Below are positions 39,098-46,086 of a stretch of DNA of 46,448 bases, piece by piece. The notes below the pieces were generated by a model, which was given only the letters and a program-made list of their open reading frames with translations, had not been told where the DNA came from and ran no database searches. The position numbers and the translations under genes were made by a program. Location: IMG/VR virus record IMGVR_UViG_3300047564_003831, positions 1-46,448 of that record; one strand, given 5' to 3'. Source of the stretch: a virus. The stretch's first letter is position 1. Each line of letters opens with the position of its first letter.

Positions 39098-39373
39098 TCA
39101 AGGGCCGACAAGAACTGACGGCAATCCAGTAGCTCTTGTGTGACCACATGTATCTGGATCTCCCTGTCTATTCACAGGAATACCTTGAGCAAATACTGTT
39201 GGACTACCAGGACCAGTGACTGGACCAGCGTGAATACCAGGACCATGACCAGCAACTGGGTCTCCAGTAGTTGCAACTGGAAGTCCACCAGCAATTACAG
39301 TAACAGCTTTGCAAAAGACTACTGGGGCCCCAGCAGTATTGACATCTCCTAGTCGGTGAATCGGTCTTCCCAT
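39098..39373 (-). CDS. 5.4: PAAR-repeat spike-tip protein (gp5.4-like)
   Basis: 91 residues with the PAAR layout: MGRPIHRLGD at the start, repeated G-x-P-V and G-D-P turns (VATTGDPVAGHG, GIPVNRQGDPDTCGHT) and conserved His and Cys that could bind a metal at the cone tip. In T4, gp5.4 caps the gp5 spike and helps pierce the outer membrane. It follows the 1,101-residue virion gene by three bases. This matches T4, where gene 5 precedes 5.4. Confidence 0.9.
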   Translation of the reverse strand: MGRPIHRLGDVNTAGAPVVFCKAVTVIAGGLPVATTGDPVAGHGPGIHAGPVTGPGSPTVFAQGIPVNRQGDPDTCGHTRATGLPSVLVGP

Positions 39374-39376
39374 TTG

Positions 39377-42300
39377 TTAATCCTCCTTGATTGTGAATAT
39401 CCAGTGTTGTGAGACGCTAAATCCTGTTTCATAACTACTAATTACAGGAATTTTTGGTGGATCTTCATAAACGTCAATATTTTCACTTGAGATTTCATCA
39501 GAATTTGATCCAACTAGTTGTAGAGTTCCATCACCATCTCCATCGGCAGTTGCAGTGAAAACTGTACCAACGGTTGCATTCTTACCAGCTCCACATTTTT
39601 CCCAGTTTGTAGTACCAAGACTTGTAATTTTGTATCTCACTCCAACTTCTAGTGAATACGCTGGAATTGTAATTTCAAAGTCGGTTGTGGTTCCGAACAA
39701 AGCACGTTCACAATTTTCAAATGTTGTATTAGTTTTTGACTTGTAGTAGATAATTTCTTCACCACAATATGTAAATACAGAATCTACATTTCCAGTTTCA
39801 GTAGTATATAACTTTTTAGTATACTTTGGAATCATCAAATATCCAGAAGATAGGAATCCTTCTGTTGATTGAACGTGAATTGTTGTATCAGATGGTTCAA
39901 TTGTTTTAGTAATTTTTGCTCTAATAGGATTATCCAAGTATGGATTTCCAGTATTCATAATTGCTTCACCAAGCAACTCAGAAAGTTCATCCATTCTGAA
40001 CCATAATATTTTATGGAAGTCCATTTGGTAGTTAATGTTTGGTGACCAAAGAACTTTTGGAAAAATTGAGGCAGTAGGTGCCAGGATATCACTATTATCT
40101 GACCTGTAGATATTATCAAGATCTCTTAGATCTGGATGAACACCCCAGTTAGTTGCAGAGATATATCCAGTTTGTTCTGTGGATAATTTACTGAAATCCC
40201 ATGGTTCAGCTTTTTCACCAAAATTGATGTTCTTATTATCACCCTTGGGTTGTGGATTAGTCCATCCAGTAGTACATGTACATGGAGGAGGTGGTGGATC
40301 CCCTTCACATAGAACTGGTGGTGGTACTGTAACTGCACCAGTTGCAGAAGTAATAGTATCTAAGTATCCACCAGATTGATTAACAGTAACAGTTAATGTT
40401 GATGAGAATGCTCCACAAAGACCAGAATGGAACTTTGTATTTGACCAGGAAGACGCACCATTCCAAATCCAACGAGGTCTTGAACGAATAATAATTTTTG
40501 GTTGATTTACAGTCGTTGCAGGATCAAGATTGAAGTTTGGATCCATATCTTTATCAGTTGCAACCATAGAGTCATTGATAAAGAATTTAACTCTATCCAT
40601 TGCTGGAGGCATTGCTCTAAAGTTTGGAACCATCCAATTGATTCCAGATCCATCCTGACCCTCAATTGTTGGAGGTGCATTTGGAATTTTTGTACTAGTA
40701 GGTACTGATCTCTTAGTAATACTTGCACTATTATCAAGTCTCTTGAGAAGAGAATCTTCATTTGAAACTAGTCTTTCATAATAATCTTTAGATAGTACTG
40801 TAGAGTTTGAAACAGATCTTTCTATGATATCTTCAATATTCTTTTTGAAGTCATCAACTGTAGTAGCACTGGAGTTTGGTTGAACTCCAAGTACACAATC
40901 ATCCTGAATCGCACTAGCAACTTGAGAAACTGCACCTTGGATATCTTCAACTTCAACAATTCCATCATAAACTAGAGAATAATCTAGAGTTAGATCATCT
41001 CTACAAATATCATCAAATGTACCTGCAGCCTTTCTACCACCAAGAGTAGTACGTACATAAGTATTCAGATTATTGTAAACTTCAAGATAGTTCTGAGAAT
41101 CTGAATTGAATTGTGACAAGAATAGTTCTAGTGTATCTTTATCAATCAAACCATATGTAAATGATGCATATGTTGATGCAATTCTATATGCTTCTGTGGT
41201 CTTTGGTGATGTTAACAACCACTTACCTTCTGCTCTGGTATTATCATCCCAAACAGTGGTTCCTAAAACATATGTTCCATTATCATCTTCTAGGAATGCC
41301 TTTTCACAGTTTGGATCTGCAGAATAGAAAATAGGATCGTATTGAATTTCCTTTTTGTTTTTTGTAAAGTAAATTCCAACGATTGCAGATCTGTTTATGA
41401 TACCTTTTCCAGCTCTTGCACAAACAGTGATTCCTGTAGAAACACCATCTCTGAGTACTTCATAGTTTGTGTCTGCATCAAAACTTCCACCGCTGATTTT
41501 TGCATAACAGAGAGTATTTTTACTGACACGATTGATTTCACTATCTAAAAATCTTACACTCTTGATTTTCTTACTGGTTAGAGGTTTGTCTAGGTATACA
41601 CGACTTCTAGATTCATCTACACCAGTGACGAATGTATCCTTATCAATTCCGTTACCAGTTACTAGACTTCCCTTTACAATACCATCTGCAGTATTCAGTC
41701 TTAACCAAGATTTTGTATTTACATAATCAGTTGTAGTATAAGTTGGATCTAGTGCTAGAAATTCAGCTTGTGTGATATCTGGATCCGAAGAACCCTTATC
41801 AGAGGACTTAGATGCATTTCTCTTCAGTGAAACTTCAACAACATAGTTGACTACATTATCAACAGTTGCGCCATTGATCGTATCTCCAATGACAACTAGA
41901 TTAGTCGTACCAACTTCATTCTCATCCTCAAGATCTACAACATAGTGAAAGAACAGACAATCATCATCAGTTCCACCATGATAGATAACGGGTTGACCAA
42001 TTCTATCTGTAATGCTACCATCCGAATCCTGAATAGTTCCATCTGGATTCAGTGCTAATGGTTGATAACCCCAGTAGTCATCAATGTAATATAATTCACT
42101 ATCAACCTTATCCAGAGTCATTGTACCGCCTGGATAGGTTGCAGAATGTTCAAAGTACGTTGTAACACCGCCACAACATTCAGTTTCAAATACAAATCCA
42201 CCAACCTTCCTTTGTTGCATCGTGTGCTCGGTTGGCCAATTGAAGATATGTTGGAAGTATTCTTCGTCGTAAGTAATATAAGGTCTTACCTTCTCCTCAT

Positions 42301-42682
42301 AGAGAAAGATATTCTTTTTACCTTTATTTTCAATTTCGGTATCATGATCATATGAATACCCAGGAGCACTTAGAATTGCATTGATTTCCTGTTCTTCTGT
42401 CGTTGAATTATATGCATCCTCATAATCCGTAATGTATTCGTACCGAACCATATAAGGATCTTTGGTTCCGTATGTTAGTGCTCTAAGAGGAATACCATTT
42501 GGATCTGATCCAGGTAACTGACTAAAACGCTTATCGGCCTCATCTAGATCCCATGTACCAACTTCATTGAATACATTCTTGACGATATTATTAATCGTTA
42601 TCCCATTGCAACTGATTGTTCTGCCAGTTGATTGGTAACTAGGTTTAACGTTTTCAATTTTAGGTCTAAACTTCTTTGCCAT
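39377..42682 (-). CDS. Large virion structural protein upstream of the PAAR gene
   Basis: 1,101 residues. The start (MAKKFRPKIENVKPSYQSTG then GITINNIVKNVFNEVGTWDL) I associate with cyanophage structural proteins of unknown role. Near residue 165 is a Cys-rich FETECCGGVTTYFEH. Near 780-800 is a Pro-rich segment with PPPPCTCTTG. The last 180 residues hold two widespread beta modules: GYLMIPKYTKK..EEIIYYKSK..CERALFGTT (about 930-1000) and YKITSLGTTNWEKCG..GTVFTATADG (about 1010-1060). By position it corresponds to T4 gene 5 (hub), but I see no lysozyme-like catalytic motif, so hub identity is a hypothesis only. Confidence 0.8.
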   Translation of the reverse strand: MAKKFRPKIENVKPSYQSTGRTISCNGITINNIVKNVFNEVGTWDLDEADKRFSQLPGSDPNGIPLRALTYGTKDPYMVRYEYITDYEDAYNSTTEEQEINAILSAPGYSYDHDTEIENKGKKNIFLYEEKVRPYITYDEEYFQHIFNWPTEHTMQQRKVGGFVFETECCGGVTTYFEHSATYPGGTMTLDKVDSELYYIDDYWGYQPLALNPDGTIQDSDGSITDRIGQPVIYHGGTDDDCLFFHYVVDLEDENEVGTTNLVVIGDTINGATVDNVVNYVVEVSLKRNASKSSDKGSSDPDITQAEFLALDPTYTTTDYVNTKSWLRLNTADGIVKGSLVTGNGIDKDTFVTGVDESRSRVYLDKPLTSKKIKSVRFLDSEINRVSKNTLCYAKISGGSFDADTNYEVLRDGVSTGITVCARAGKGIINRSAIVGIYFTKNKKEIQYDPIFYSADPNCEKAFLEDDNGTYVLGTTVWDDNTRAEGKWLLTSPKTTEAYRIASTYASFTYGLIDKDTLELFLSQFNSDSQNYLEVYNNLNTYVRTTLGGRKAAGTFDDICRDDLTLDYSLVYDGIVEVEDIQGAVSQVASAIQDDCVLGVQPNSSATTVDDFKKNIEDIIERSVSNSTVLSKDYYERLVSNEDSLLKRLDNSASITKRSVPTSTKIPNAPPTIEGQDGSGINWMVPNFRAMPPAMDRVKFFINDSMVATDKDMDPNFNLDPATTVNQPKIIIRSRPRWIWNGASSWSNTKFHSGLCGAFSSTLTVTVNQSGGYLDTITSATGAVTVPPPVLCEGDPPPPPCTCTTGWTNPQPKGDNKNINFGEKAEPWDFSKLSTEQTGYISATNWGVHPDLRDLDNIYRSDNSDILAPTASIFPKVLWSPNINYQMDFHKILWFRMDELSELLGEAIMNTGNPYLDNPIRAKITKTIEPSDTTIHVQSTEGFLSSGYLMIPKYTKKLYTTETGNVDSVFTYCGEEIIYYKSKTNTTFENCERALFGTTTDFEITIPAYSLEVGVRYKITSLGTTNWEKCGAGKNATVGTVFTATADGDGDGTLQLVGSNSDEISSENIDVYEDPPKIPVISSYETGFSVSQHWIFTIKED

Positions 42683-42708
42683 AATTCAGAGGAAATACGC
42701 GCCAACAA

Positions 42709-42888
42709 CTACTCGCCTACTCTATGTAGTCTCAAACCAGGCTCGGAGTTGTAGTCATGATATTCCCATTCTACCACATCGCCTTCCCCCCAACCAAGTT
42801 CTTCCACTAGATCATATGGGATGGATATGTAGAACTCACCTGTAATTTCGTCCTGTGTGACTTCTGTTGAATAATCAAAACTTGACAT
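42709..42888 (-). CDS. AbrB/SpoVT-like small protein
   Basis: 59 residues from the ATG at 42888 (an in-frame ATG at 42897 adds three residues). The pattern EITGEFYISIPYDLVEELGWGEGDVVEWEYH fits the swapped-hairpin AbrB fold: strand, IPxxLVEELGWxxGDxVEW, then a C-terminal strand ending LRLHRVGE. Such proteins bind DNA as dimers and serve as regulators or antitoxins. No toxin partner is seen beside it, so a phage transcription regulator is likelier. The protein is quite acidic for a DNA binder. It is followed by the 1,101-residue gene. Confidence 0.75.
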   Translation of the reverse strand: MSSFDYSTEVTQDEITGEFYISIPYDLVEELGWGEGDVVEWEYHDYNSEPGLRLHRVGE

Positions 42889-42918
42889 ATGTATCATTTG
42901 ATATAACTGCAGTATATA

Positions 42919-43248
42919 TCACACTTCTTCGTCAATTAATTCTTTAAGATCATCAAAGAAGTCTTCTGTAAGAGGTATAAGTTTTTCTTCCCCTCTATCA
43001 ATACGATCACACATGTCCATTAAGTATTCTAGGAATTCCTTCGGATATGTTTCATCAAGATTAATGCTTGTCCAAAACCATTGGTAACATTCTTCGTATG
43101 GATCATCTGTACTCAGTAGTGCATAATCTGCATAGTTACCACTGAGTAAATCACGCCACATTTTAAAGTTATTCCACATCTCTCTCCAACCTGTTTGAAG
43201 ACAGTGACCAAAGTAATATTCAAACCAGTTCAGTTTATTCTTGCTCAT
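42919..43248 (-). CDS. Unknown acidic protein coupled to the HTH-like gene
   Basis: 109 residues from the ATG at 43248, overlapping the upstream stop by 14 bases; an upstream ATG at 43278 would overlap more and is less likely. It begins MSKNKLNWFEYYFGHCLQTG and is rich in Trp, Tyr and Asp/Glu (CYQWFWTSINLDETYPKEFL), ending in an acidic DDLKELIDEEV helix. Not recognised. Coupling with the preceding small gene suggests a joint function. Confidence 0.7.
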   Translation of the reverse strand: MSKNKLNWFEYYFGHCLQTGWREMWNNFKMWRDLLSGNYADYALLSTDDPYEECYQWFWTSINLDETYPKEFLEYLMDMCDRIDRGEEKLIPLTEDFFDDLKELIDEEV

Positions 43249-43444
43249 AGGTCTTCGGATGATATTTGAGATACTCAAAGAATGTAAGTTTCATTTCTTT
43301 CTGAGACATTCCACAGTGTCTTGCAGCTGCAGGGAGAGTCATCTTTGCATGAAAGAGTCCCTCGTTAGCTTCCTGCACGTTTTGTGGGGTGGTCTTCACA
43401 GGTACTTCGTAGAGAGTTGCTTTGTTGATTTTGTAGGGATTCAT
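43235..43444 (-). CDS. Small HTH-like protein
   Basis: 69 residues. Residues 25-58 (NEGLFHAKMTLPAAARHCGM then SQKEMKLTFFEYLKYHP) look like a helix-turn-helix: LPAAARHCGMSQKEMK has the AAxxxGMSxxE pattern. I recall similar small proteins in cyanophage genomes. It may act as a regulator. The upstream AT-rich segment (TATATCTACATT near 43475) could be a promoter. It is the first gene after the GC-rich boundary at 43.5-43.7 kb. Confidence 0.7.
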   Translation of the reverse strand: MNPYKINKATLYEVPVKTTPQNVQEANEGLFHAKMTLPAAARHCGMSQKEMKLTFFEYLKYHPKTYEQE

Positions 43445-43682
43445 GGATTAATCGGAGAGTTTCACGGGTGCAAATGTAGATATAGTGGAGCTCCTCGGAA
43501 AAATCTTTGAGGGGGCTCGGAGTCATTTTGTGGCTGGGAAAATTTTTTTTATTTAGAGATTTAGCGAGGTCGCTTTGTGGCCGTTATAGATTAGGGTAGT
43601 TAGAGGTTTTCAACCACGGGGGCGACCCCCGATCGCGGCGCCGGCCGGGGGAACTGGGCCAGGGACTGGCCCTCCCGTTAAC
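43445..43682 (-). other. Intergenic boundary with GC-rich hairpins
   Basis: No gene seen. On the plus strand, CGGGGG-CGA-CCCCCG (43617-43631) and GGGCCAG-GGA-CTGGCCC (43656-43672) are perfect inverted repeats, with a self-complementary GCGGCGCCGGCC stretch between them. AT-rich sequence with a run of T follows at 43541-43555. It separates the GC-richer small-gene cluster from the AT-rich region, and may be a terminator cluster. Confidence 0.65.
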
Positions 43683-43922
43683 TCAGCCGGAGGTCTTGAA
43701 ATAGGCTGCAGCGTTGCCCTCTACGATGGCGTGCTGGGCGTGAGTGGCATGCCCCTGGTATGCTTGACCGCGGCGGTTGGTGTTGGAGCGACTGCCCTTT
43801 GTCATGCTCATCGTGAGCTCACCCTTGCGAGGGCGGCGAGTGGGGAGCACGGTGTATTTGATCTCACCACGGGTGTCAGCGATGAGCAGGTCAAGCTTGG
43901 AGGCGGTTGCAGCGTTGAGCAT
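43683..43922 (-). CDS. Small basic protein, early cluster
   Basis: 79 residues. A central motif RRPRKGELTMSMTKGSRSNT then NRRGQAYQGHATHAQ is basic and Gly/Ser/Asn-rich; the N-terminus (MLNAATASKLDLLIADTRGE) is more ordered. Not confidently assigned to a family. It follows a copy of the recurring promoter-like motif (43941-43956) at 19 bases, and its codons are GC-richer than the structural genes. Confidence 0.6.
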   Translation of the reverse strand: MLNAATASKLDLLIADTRGEIKYTVLPTRRPRKGELTMSMTKGSRSNTNRRGQAYQGHATHAQHAIVEGNAAAYFKTSG

Positions 43923-43940
43923 GGTCTGTGTGTTGGTGAC

Positions 43941-43956
43941 TTGGCTATTGTACAGG
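43941..43956 (-). promoter_or_regulatory. Recurring early-gene motif, copy 1
   Basis: Minus strand CCCTGTACAATAGCCA, with a TACAAT -10-like hexamer, 19 bases before the ATG at 43922. Confidence 0.5.
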
Positions 43957-43971
43957 GTCAGGGGTGAGAGG

Positions 43972-44199
43972 TCAAGCGACCCCTAGAGCGAGGTCGGCGA
44001 TCTGATCAATCCGATCCACACTGCCACCGGCACGCATCCAGCGGTAAGCAGACCCGTTGGCGGGCACTCGCCAGATCATGCATTCCTCGCCCCAGATCTT
44101 GGCGAGCACGTTGGCATGGATCGTATCAGTGGCCCACTCGCAACCGTGAGGATCAAAGGAAGTCCAGGCGGTGGGTTGGACAGCGAAACCGAAAGTCAT
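43972..44199 (-). CDS. Small Trp-rich protein, early cluster
   Basis: 75 residues from the ATG at 44199, chosen because the promoter-like motif lies at 44215-44234. A longer in-frame start would include that motif. The sequence has many Trp (AWTSFDPHGCEW, KIWGEECMIWRVPANGSAYR, WMRAGGSV) and a short Ile/Ala-rich end. Not recognised. One of several cassette-like genes here. Confidence 0.6.
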   Translation of the reverse strand: MTFGFAVQPTAWTSFDPHGCEWATDTIHANVLAKIWGEECMIWRVPANGSAYRWMRAGGSVDRIDQIADLALGVA

Positions 44200-44214
44200 G
44201 AGGTGAGGTCGTTT

Positions 44215-44234
44215 GATCTGTAGCCATTGTAGGC
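44215..44234 (-). promoter_or_regulatory. Recurring early-gene motif, copy 2
   Basis: Minus strand GGCCTACAATGGCTACAGAT, with a TACAAT hexamer, 16 bases before the ATG at 44199. Confidence 0.5.
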
Positions 44235-44243
44235 CACTGGGCG

Positions 44244-44405
44244 TCACCAGCGGCCATCCCATGTGTCAGTTGCCCATCCGTCCCGTTCCCTCCGGCGGGC
44301 ATCGTAGGCGTCGGCATCCATGGTATCATCGTGCTCGGCATCATCTGTGAACACGTCGGCAGCATCAAGGTATGCTGCATGGGCGAAAGTTTCGTAGGTT
44401 TGCAT
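44244..44405 (-). CDS. Small acidic protein, early cluster
   Basis: 53 residues from the ATG at 44405 (a longer start would overlap the tiny upstream gene). It begins MQTYETFAHAAYLDAADVFT and is Asp-rich (DDAEHDDTMDADAYD) before a short ARRRERDGW turn and a Trp-rich end. I count about 15 acidic against 5 Arg. No family recognised. Confidence 0.55.
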   Translation of the reverse strand: MQTYETFAHAAYLDAADVFTDDAEHDDTMDADAYDARRRERDGWATDTWDGRW

Positions 44406-44410
44406 AGCGA

Positions 44411-44488
44411 TCACTTCAGCAGTTTGGAGATGAACCGTTCGCCAGATTTGATGGCGTAGACACACACAAACAAGACGACCAGTTCCAT
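44411..44488 (-). CDS. Possible 25-residue membrane peptide
   Basis: The ATG at 44488 opens 25 residues: MELVVLFVCVYAIKSGERF then ISKLLK. It has a hydrophobic first half and a basic end, like a single membrane-inserted helix. Its stop is five bases before the ATG of the next gene. No strong ribosome-binding site is visible, so this is tentative. Confidence 0.4.
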   Translation of the reverse strand: MELVVLFVCVYAIKSGERFISKLLK

Positions 44489-44523
44489 TCAGTTAGAGGT
44501 AAGATGTGCAGAGGGGTTTGTGA

Positions 44524-44679
44524 TCAGAAATCAATCCACTCCAGAGTAGGATCTGCAGTGGGCACATCTGCCACAGGGGCATCAGAAACCGTGTCGTTGG
44601 CGATGACATCCAGAATGGAGAGAATTTCATTGCCGGTGTTGCCTTGACGCAGCATGGAGATCAGAACTTGCTTGGACAT
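44524..44679 (-). CDS. Small conserved cyanophage protein (51 residues)
   Basis: 51 residues from the ATG at 44679: MSKQVLISMLRQGNTGNEIL, then an Ile/Leu helix, an acidic Val/Ala/Pro-rich linker and an ending TLEWIDF. The LRQGNTGNEIL phrase I recall in small cyanophage proteins of unknown role. No promoter-like motif was found in the 63 bases before it, so it may be read from the gene upstream (44743-45063). Confidence 0.65.
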   Translation of the reverse strand: MSKQVLISMLRQGNTGNEILSILDVIANDTVSDAPVADVPTADPTLEWIDF

Positions 44680-44742
44680 GATTTCAGTGAGTTAGGTTAA
44701 CGAAGTGTGTGGTGCTTTTAGTGTCATCACCAGGACAGATGT

Positions 44743-45063
44743 TCAGTTCAGGCGCATACCCGAGAAGAATGGAATCACAGACTGATCAGCACAACGGAAG
44801 TGCCAAACATGGTTCTTCTGAAAGACACTTTCATGACCGATTCCATGTTCACGCAGAATTGCATTCAGACGCGATTTGGTGGTGACAGTCTGCCAACCCC
44901 CATCCATGAGCACGATGAAGTTATCACCAACCTCGGCAATCTTGTTACCGTGAAGGAACACATGGGAGACACCGTTCACAGTGGAAACCATAGTGTTATC
45001 AAGTTTCCACTCACTCTTGCCCTCGGCAATTGCTTTGTTCATCAGACGTTCAATCTTACGCAT
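44743..45063 (-). CDS. Conserved cyanophage hypothetical protein (106 residues)
   Basis: 106 residues, basic at the N-terminus (MRKIERLMNKAIAEGK). It has the core VSHVFLHGNKIAEVGDNFIV then GGWQTVTTKSRLNAILREHG and an FFSGM ending. This core pattern I recall in many cyanophage small proteins; function unknown. The promoter-like motif is at 45085-45102. It reads like a compact alpha/beta domain with a phosphate- or nucleic-acid-binding loop, but that is a guess. Confidence 0.75.
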   Translation of the reverse strand: MRKIERLMNKAIAEGKSEWKLDNTMVSTVNGVSHVFLHGNKIAEVGDNFIVLMDGGWQTVTTKSRLNAILREHGIGHESVFQKNHVWHFRCADQSVIPFFSGMRLN

Positions 45064-45084
45064 GATCGTGTGGGGTTGTTTGAT

Positions 45085-45102
45085 CTGTAGCCAGTATGGG
45101 GG
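45085..45102 (-). promoter_or_regulatory. Recurring early-gene motif, copy 3
   Basis: Minus strand CCCCCATACTGGCTACAG, 22 bases before the ATG at 45063. Identical over 18 bases to the copy at 45840-45857. Confidence 0.55.
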
Positions 45103-45120
45103 ATGATGGGGTCGGAATCA

Positions 45121-45151
45121 AGTGGCCGAGTGCCACTTGTCTGACTGTCAC
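45121..45151 (-). terminator. Stem-loop at the stop of the 56-residue gene
   Basis: Minus strand GTGACA-(10)-TGGCAC with one mismatch; its first arm holds the TGA stop. An overlapping perfect alternative is AGTGGC-CGAGT-GCCACT (45121-45137). No U-tract. Confidence 0.45.
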
Positions 45152-45318
45152 ATCCCATTCAGGAAGTCGGCCAGAGCCTCCTTGTATTCTGCCTCAGTGG
45201 CAAAGGTCCGAGCACCGATCGTGCGAGGGTAGGTCGCCTTAGGGGCGGGTGCCGTGGGCAGATCACGACCCTTGGCGAGGATCTGCTGGGCGTAGGGGTT
45301 GGAAGTGGTTTTGATCAT
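45148..45318 (-). CDS. Small protein, early cluster (56 residues)
   Basis: The ATG at 45318 opens 56 residues: MIKTTSNPYAQQILAKGRDL, then a Pro/Ala-rich stretch (PTAPAPKATYP) and TEAEYKEALADFLNGM at the end. The N- and C-terminal helices joined by a Pro-rich linker look like a small binding protein. The promoter-like motif begins only two bases before the ATG, so a transcript from it would be almost leaderless. Confidence 0.65.
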   Translation of the reverse strand: MIKTTSNPYAQQILAKGRDLPTAPAPKATYPRTIGARTFATEAEYKEALADFLNGM

Positions 45319-45320
45319 GT

Positions 45321-45336
45321 GGCTACAATACAGGGT
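45321..45336 (-). promoter_or_regulatory. Recurring early-gene motif, copy 4
   Basis: Minus strand ACCCTGTATTGTAGCC, ending two bases before the ATG at 45318. Confidence 0.5.
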
Positions 45337-45352
45337 CGGCGGTCGGTTTCAA

Positions 45353-45382
45353 GGGGGCAGTGGACAGTCCCCCGATTGTCAC
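45353..45382 (-). terminator. Stem-loops after the ArdA-like gene
   Basis: Plus strand GGGGG (45353-45357) pairs CCCCC (45369-45373). Overlapping it, GTGACA pairs TGTC(C)AC with one bulge (arms 45377-45382 and 45360-45366), directly after the TGA stop. No U-tract. Confidence 0.45.
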
Positions 45383-45820
45383 TCATTCATCTTTAAAGAT
45401 GTGCCAGGCACGGTAGGTTGTGCCATCGTTGCAGGCAGTGAAATCATAGCGAAGCGATGTATCCCATGTGGCATCCCAATCAACCACAATGCCATCGGGG
45501 ATGTTGTAACCCAGTTGATCGTAGAATTCTTCAGCGAAGTCAGCAACACTGTGGTAGCAACCCTGATAGCGTTCGTCGCAATCTTCAATGTCACTCACAC
45601 ATCCCATTTCACCGATCAAAGCATCAACTGCCTCGTAACCGATTGCCTCACCAACCCGAACGTATTCCTCGTAATAGTTGATGAAATCCTTCTCATTGTA
45701 CTCATCAATGAAGGTCAACATTGCCTCCAGATCGTACAACTCATCTTTCAGTTCTTCAATCTTCTCAACAGTTGCCTCAGTGAGGAATTCAGTGTAGCTG
45801 TCGGTCAGAGTGACGGTCAT
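45383..45820 (-). CDS. ArdA-like antirestriction protein (acidic DNA mimic)
   Basis: 145 residues, with about 37 Asp/Glu against 8 Lys/Arg, so strongly acidic. The second half (residues 85-142: YQGCYHSVADFAEEFYDQLG, then IPDGIVVDWDATWDTSLRYD and RAWHIF) matches the order of the ArdA C-terminal part: Y-x-G ... S-x-x-D-F-A-E-E ... D-(Y/W) ... (H/V)-x-I-F. The first half (ELKDELYDLEAMLTFIDEYN) is a helical region. ArdA proteins mimic DNA and inhibit type I restriction enzymes, typically early in infection. The recurring motif precedes it by 20 bases and a stem-loop follows the stop. The fold call is by pattern; a search or model would settle it. Confidence 0.65.
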   Translation of the reverse strand: MTVTLTDSYTEFLTEATVEKIEELKDELYDLEAMLTFIDEYNEKDFINYYEEYVRVGEAIGYEAVDALIGEMGCVSDIEDCDERYQGCYHSVADFAEEFYDQLGYNIPDGIVVDWDATWDTSLRYDFTACNDGTTYRAWHIFKDE

Positions 45821-45839
45821 TTGGTTTCGTTTGTTTGAA

Positions 45840-45857
45840 CTGTAGCCAGTATGGGGG
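45840..45857 (-). promoter_or_regulatory. Recurring early-gene motif, copy 5
   Basis: Minus strand CCCCCATACTGGCTACAG, 20 bases before the ATG at 45820. A GGGGGA/TCCCCC hairpin (45863-45882) lies just upstream. Confidence 0.55.
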
Positions 45858-45883
45858 ATGATGGGGGACTTTGCAATCCCCCT

Positions 45884-45907
45884 TGTGACACTTCTCAGAC
45901 TGTCACA
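45884..45907 (-). terminator. Perfect stem-loop at the stop of the 63-residue gene
   Basis: Minus strand TGTGACA-GTCTGAGAAG-TGTCACA: seven pairs, ten-base loop; the TGA stop is inside the loop. No U-tract. Nearly identical to the copy at 46146-46169. Confidence 0.55.
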
Positions 45908-46086
45908 GTGTATTCTTTCACAACATCAAACAAGGGAGACATTTGCACATAGTTCCACTCACCATCATCCTCACCTTCCTGATAGAGATGATAGTTTCCA
46001 TTCTCATCCTGTTTCACATAGCAACCATCAAAATCTTCATCATCAAAAACATAACCTTCGGACAGGAGAGTTTCGGTGAAAGTCAT
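45895..46086 (-). CDS. Small very acidic protein, early cluster (63 residues)
   Basis: 63 residues beginning MTFTETLLSEGYVFDDEDFD, with about 16 acidic residues against 2 Lys. Alternating aromatic and acidic residues (NYHLYQEGEDDGEWNYVQM) suggest a small beta-sheet protein with a negative face. The ArdA-like gene is next downstream, so two acidic proteins are adjacent; a second DNA-mimic role is possible but not shown. The recurring motif is 21 bases upstream. Confidence 0.65.
   Translation of the reverse strand: MTFTETLLSEGYVFDDEDFDGCYVKQDENGNYHLYQEGEDDGEWNYVQMSPLFDVVKEYTVTV

Noticed and set aside
42709-43278. Toxin-antitoxin pair around the AbrB-like gene
   Set aside because: The neighbours show no toxin-like motif, and the AbrB-like gene sits alone with ordinary structural genes after it.
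45299-45838. Plus-strand frame of 179 codons opposite the ArdA-like gene
   Set aside because: The minus-strand product has ArdA-like features, a promoter motif and a terminal hairpin; the plus frame runs through these and looks like nothing known.
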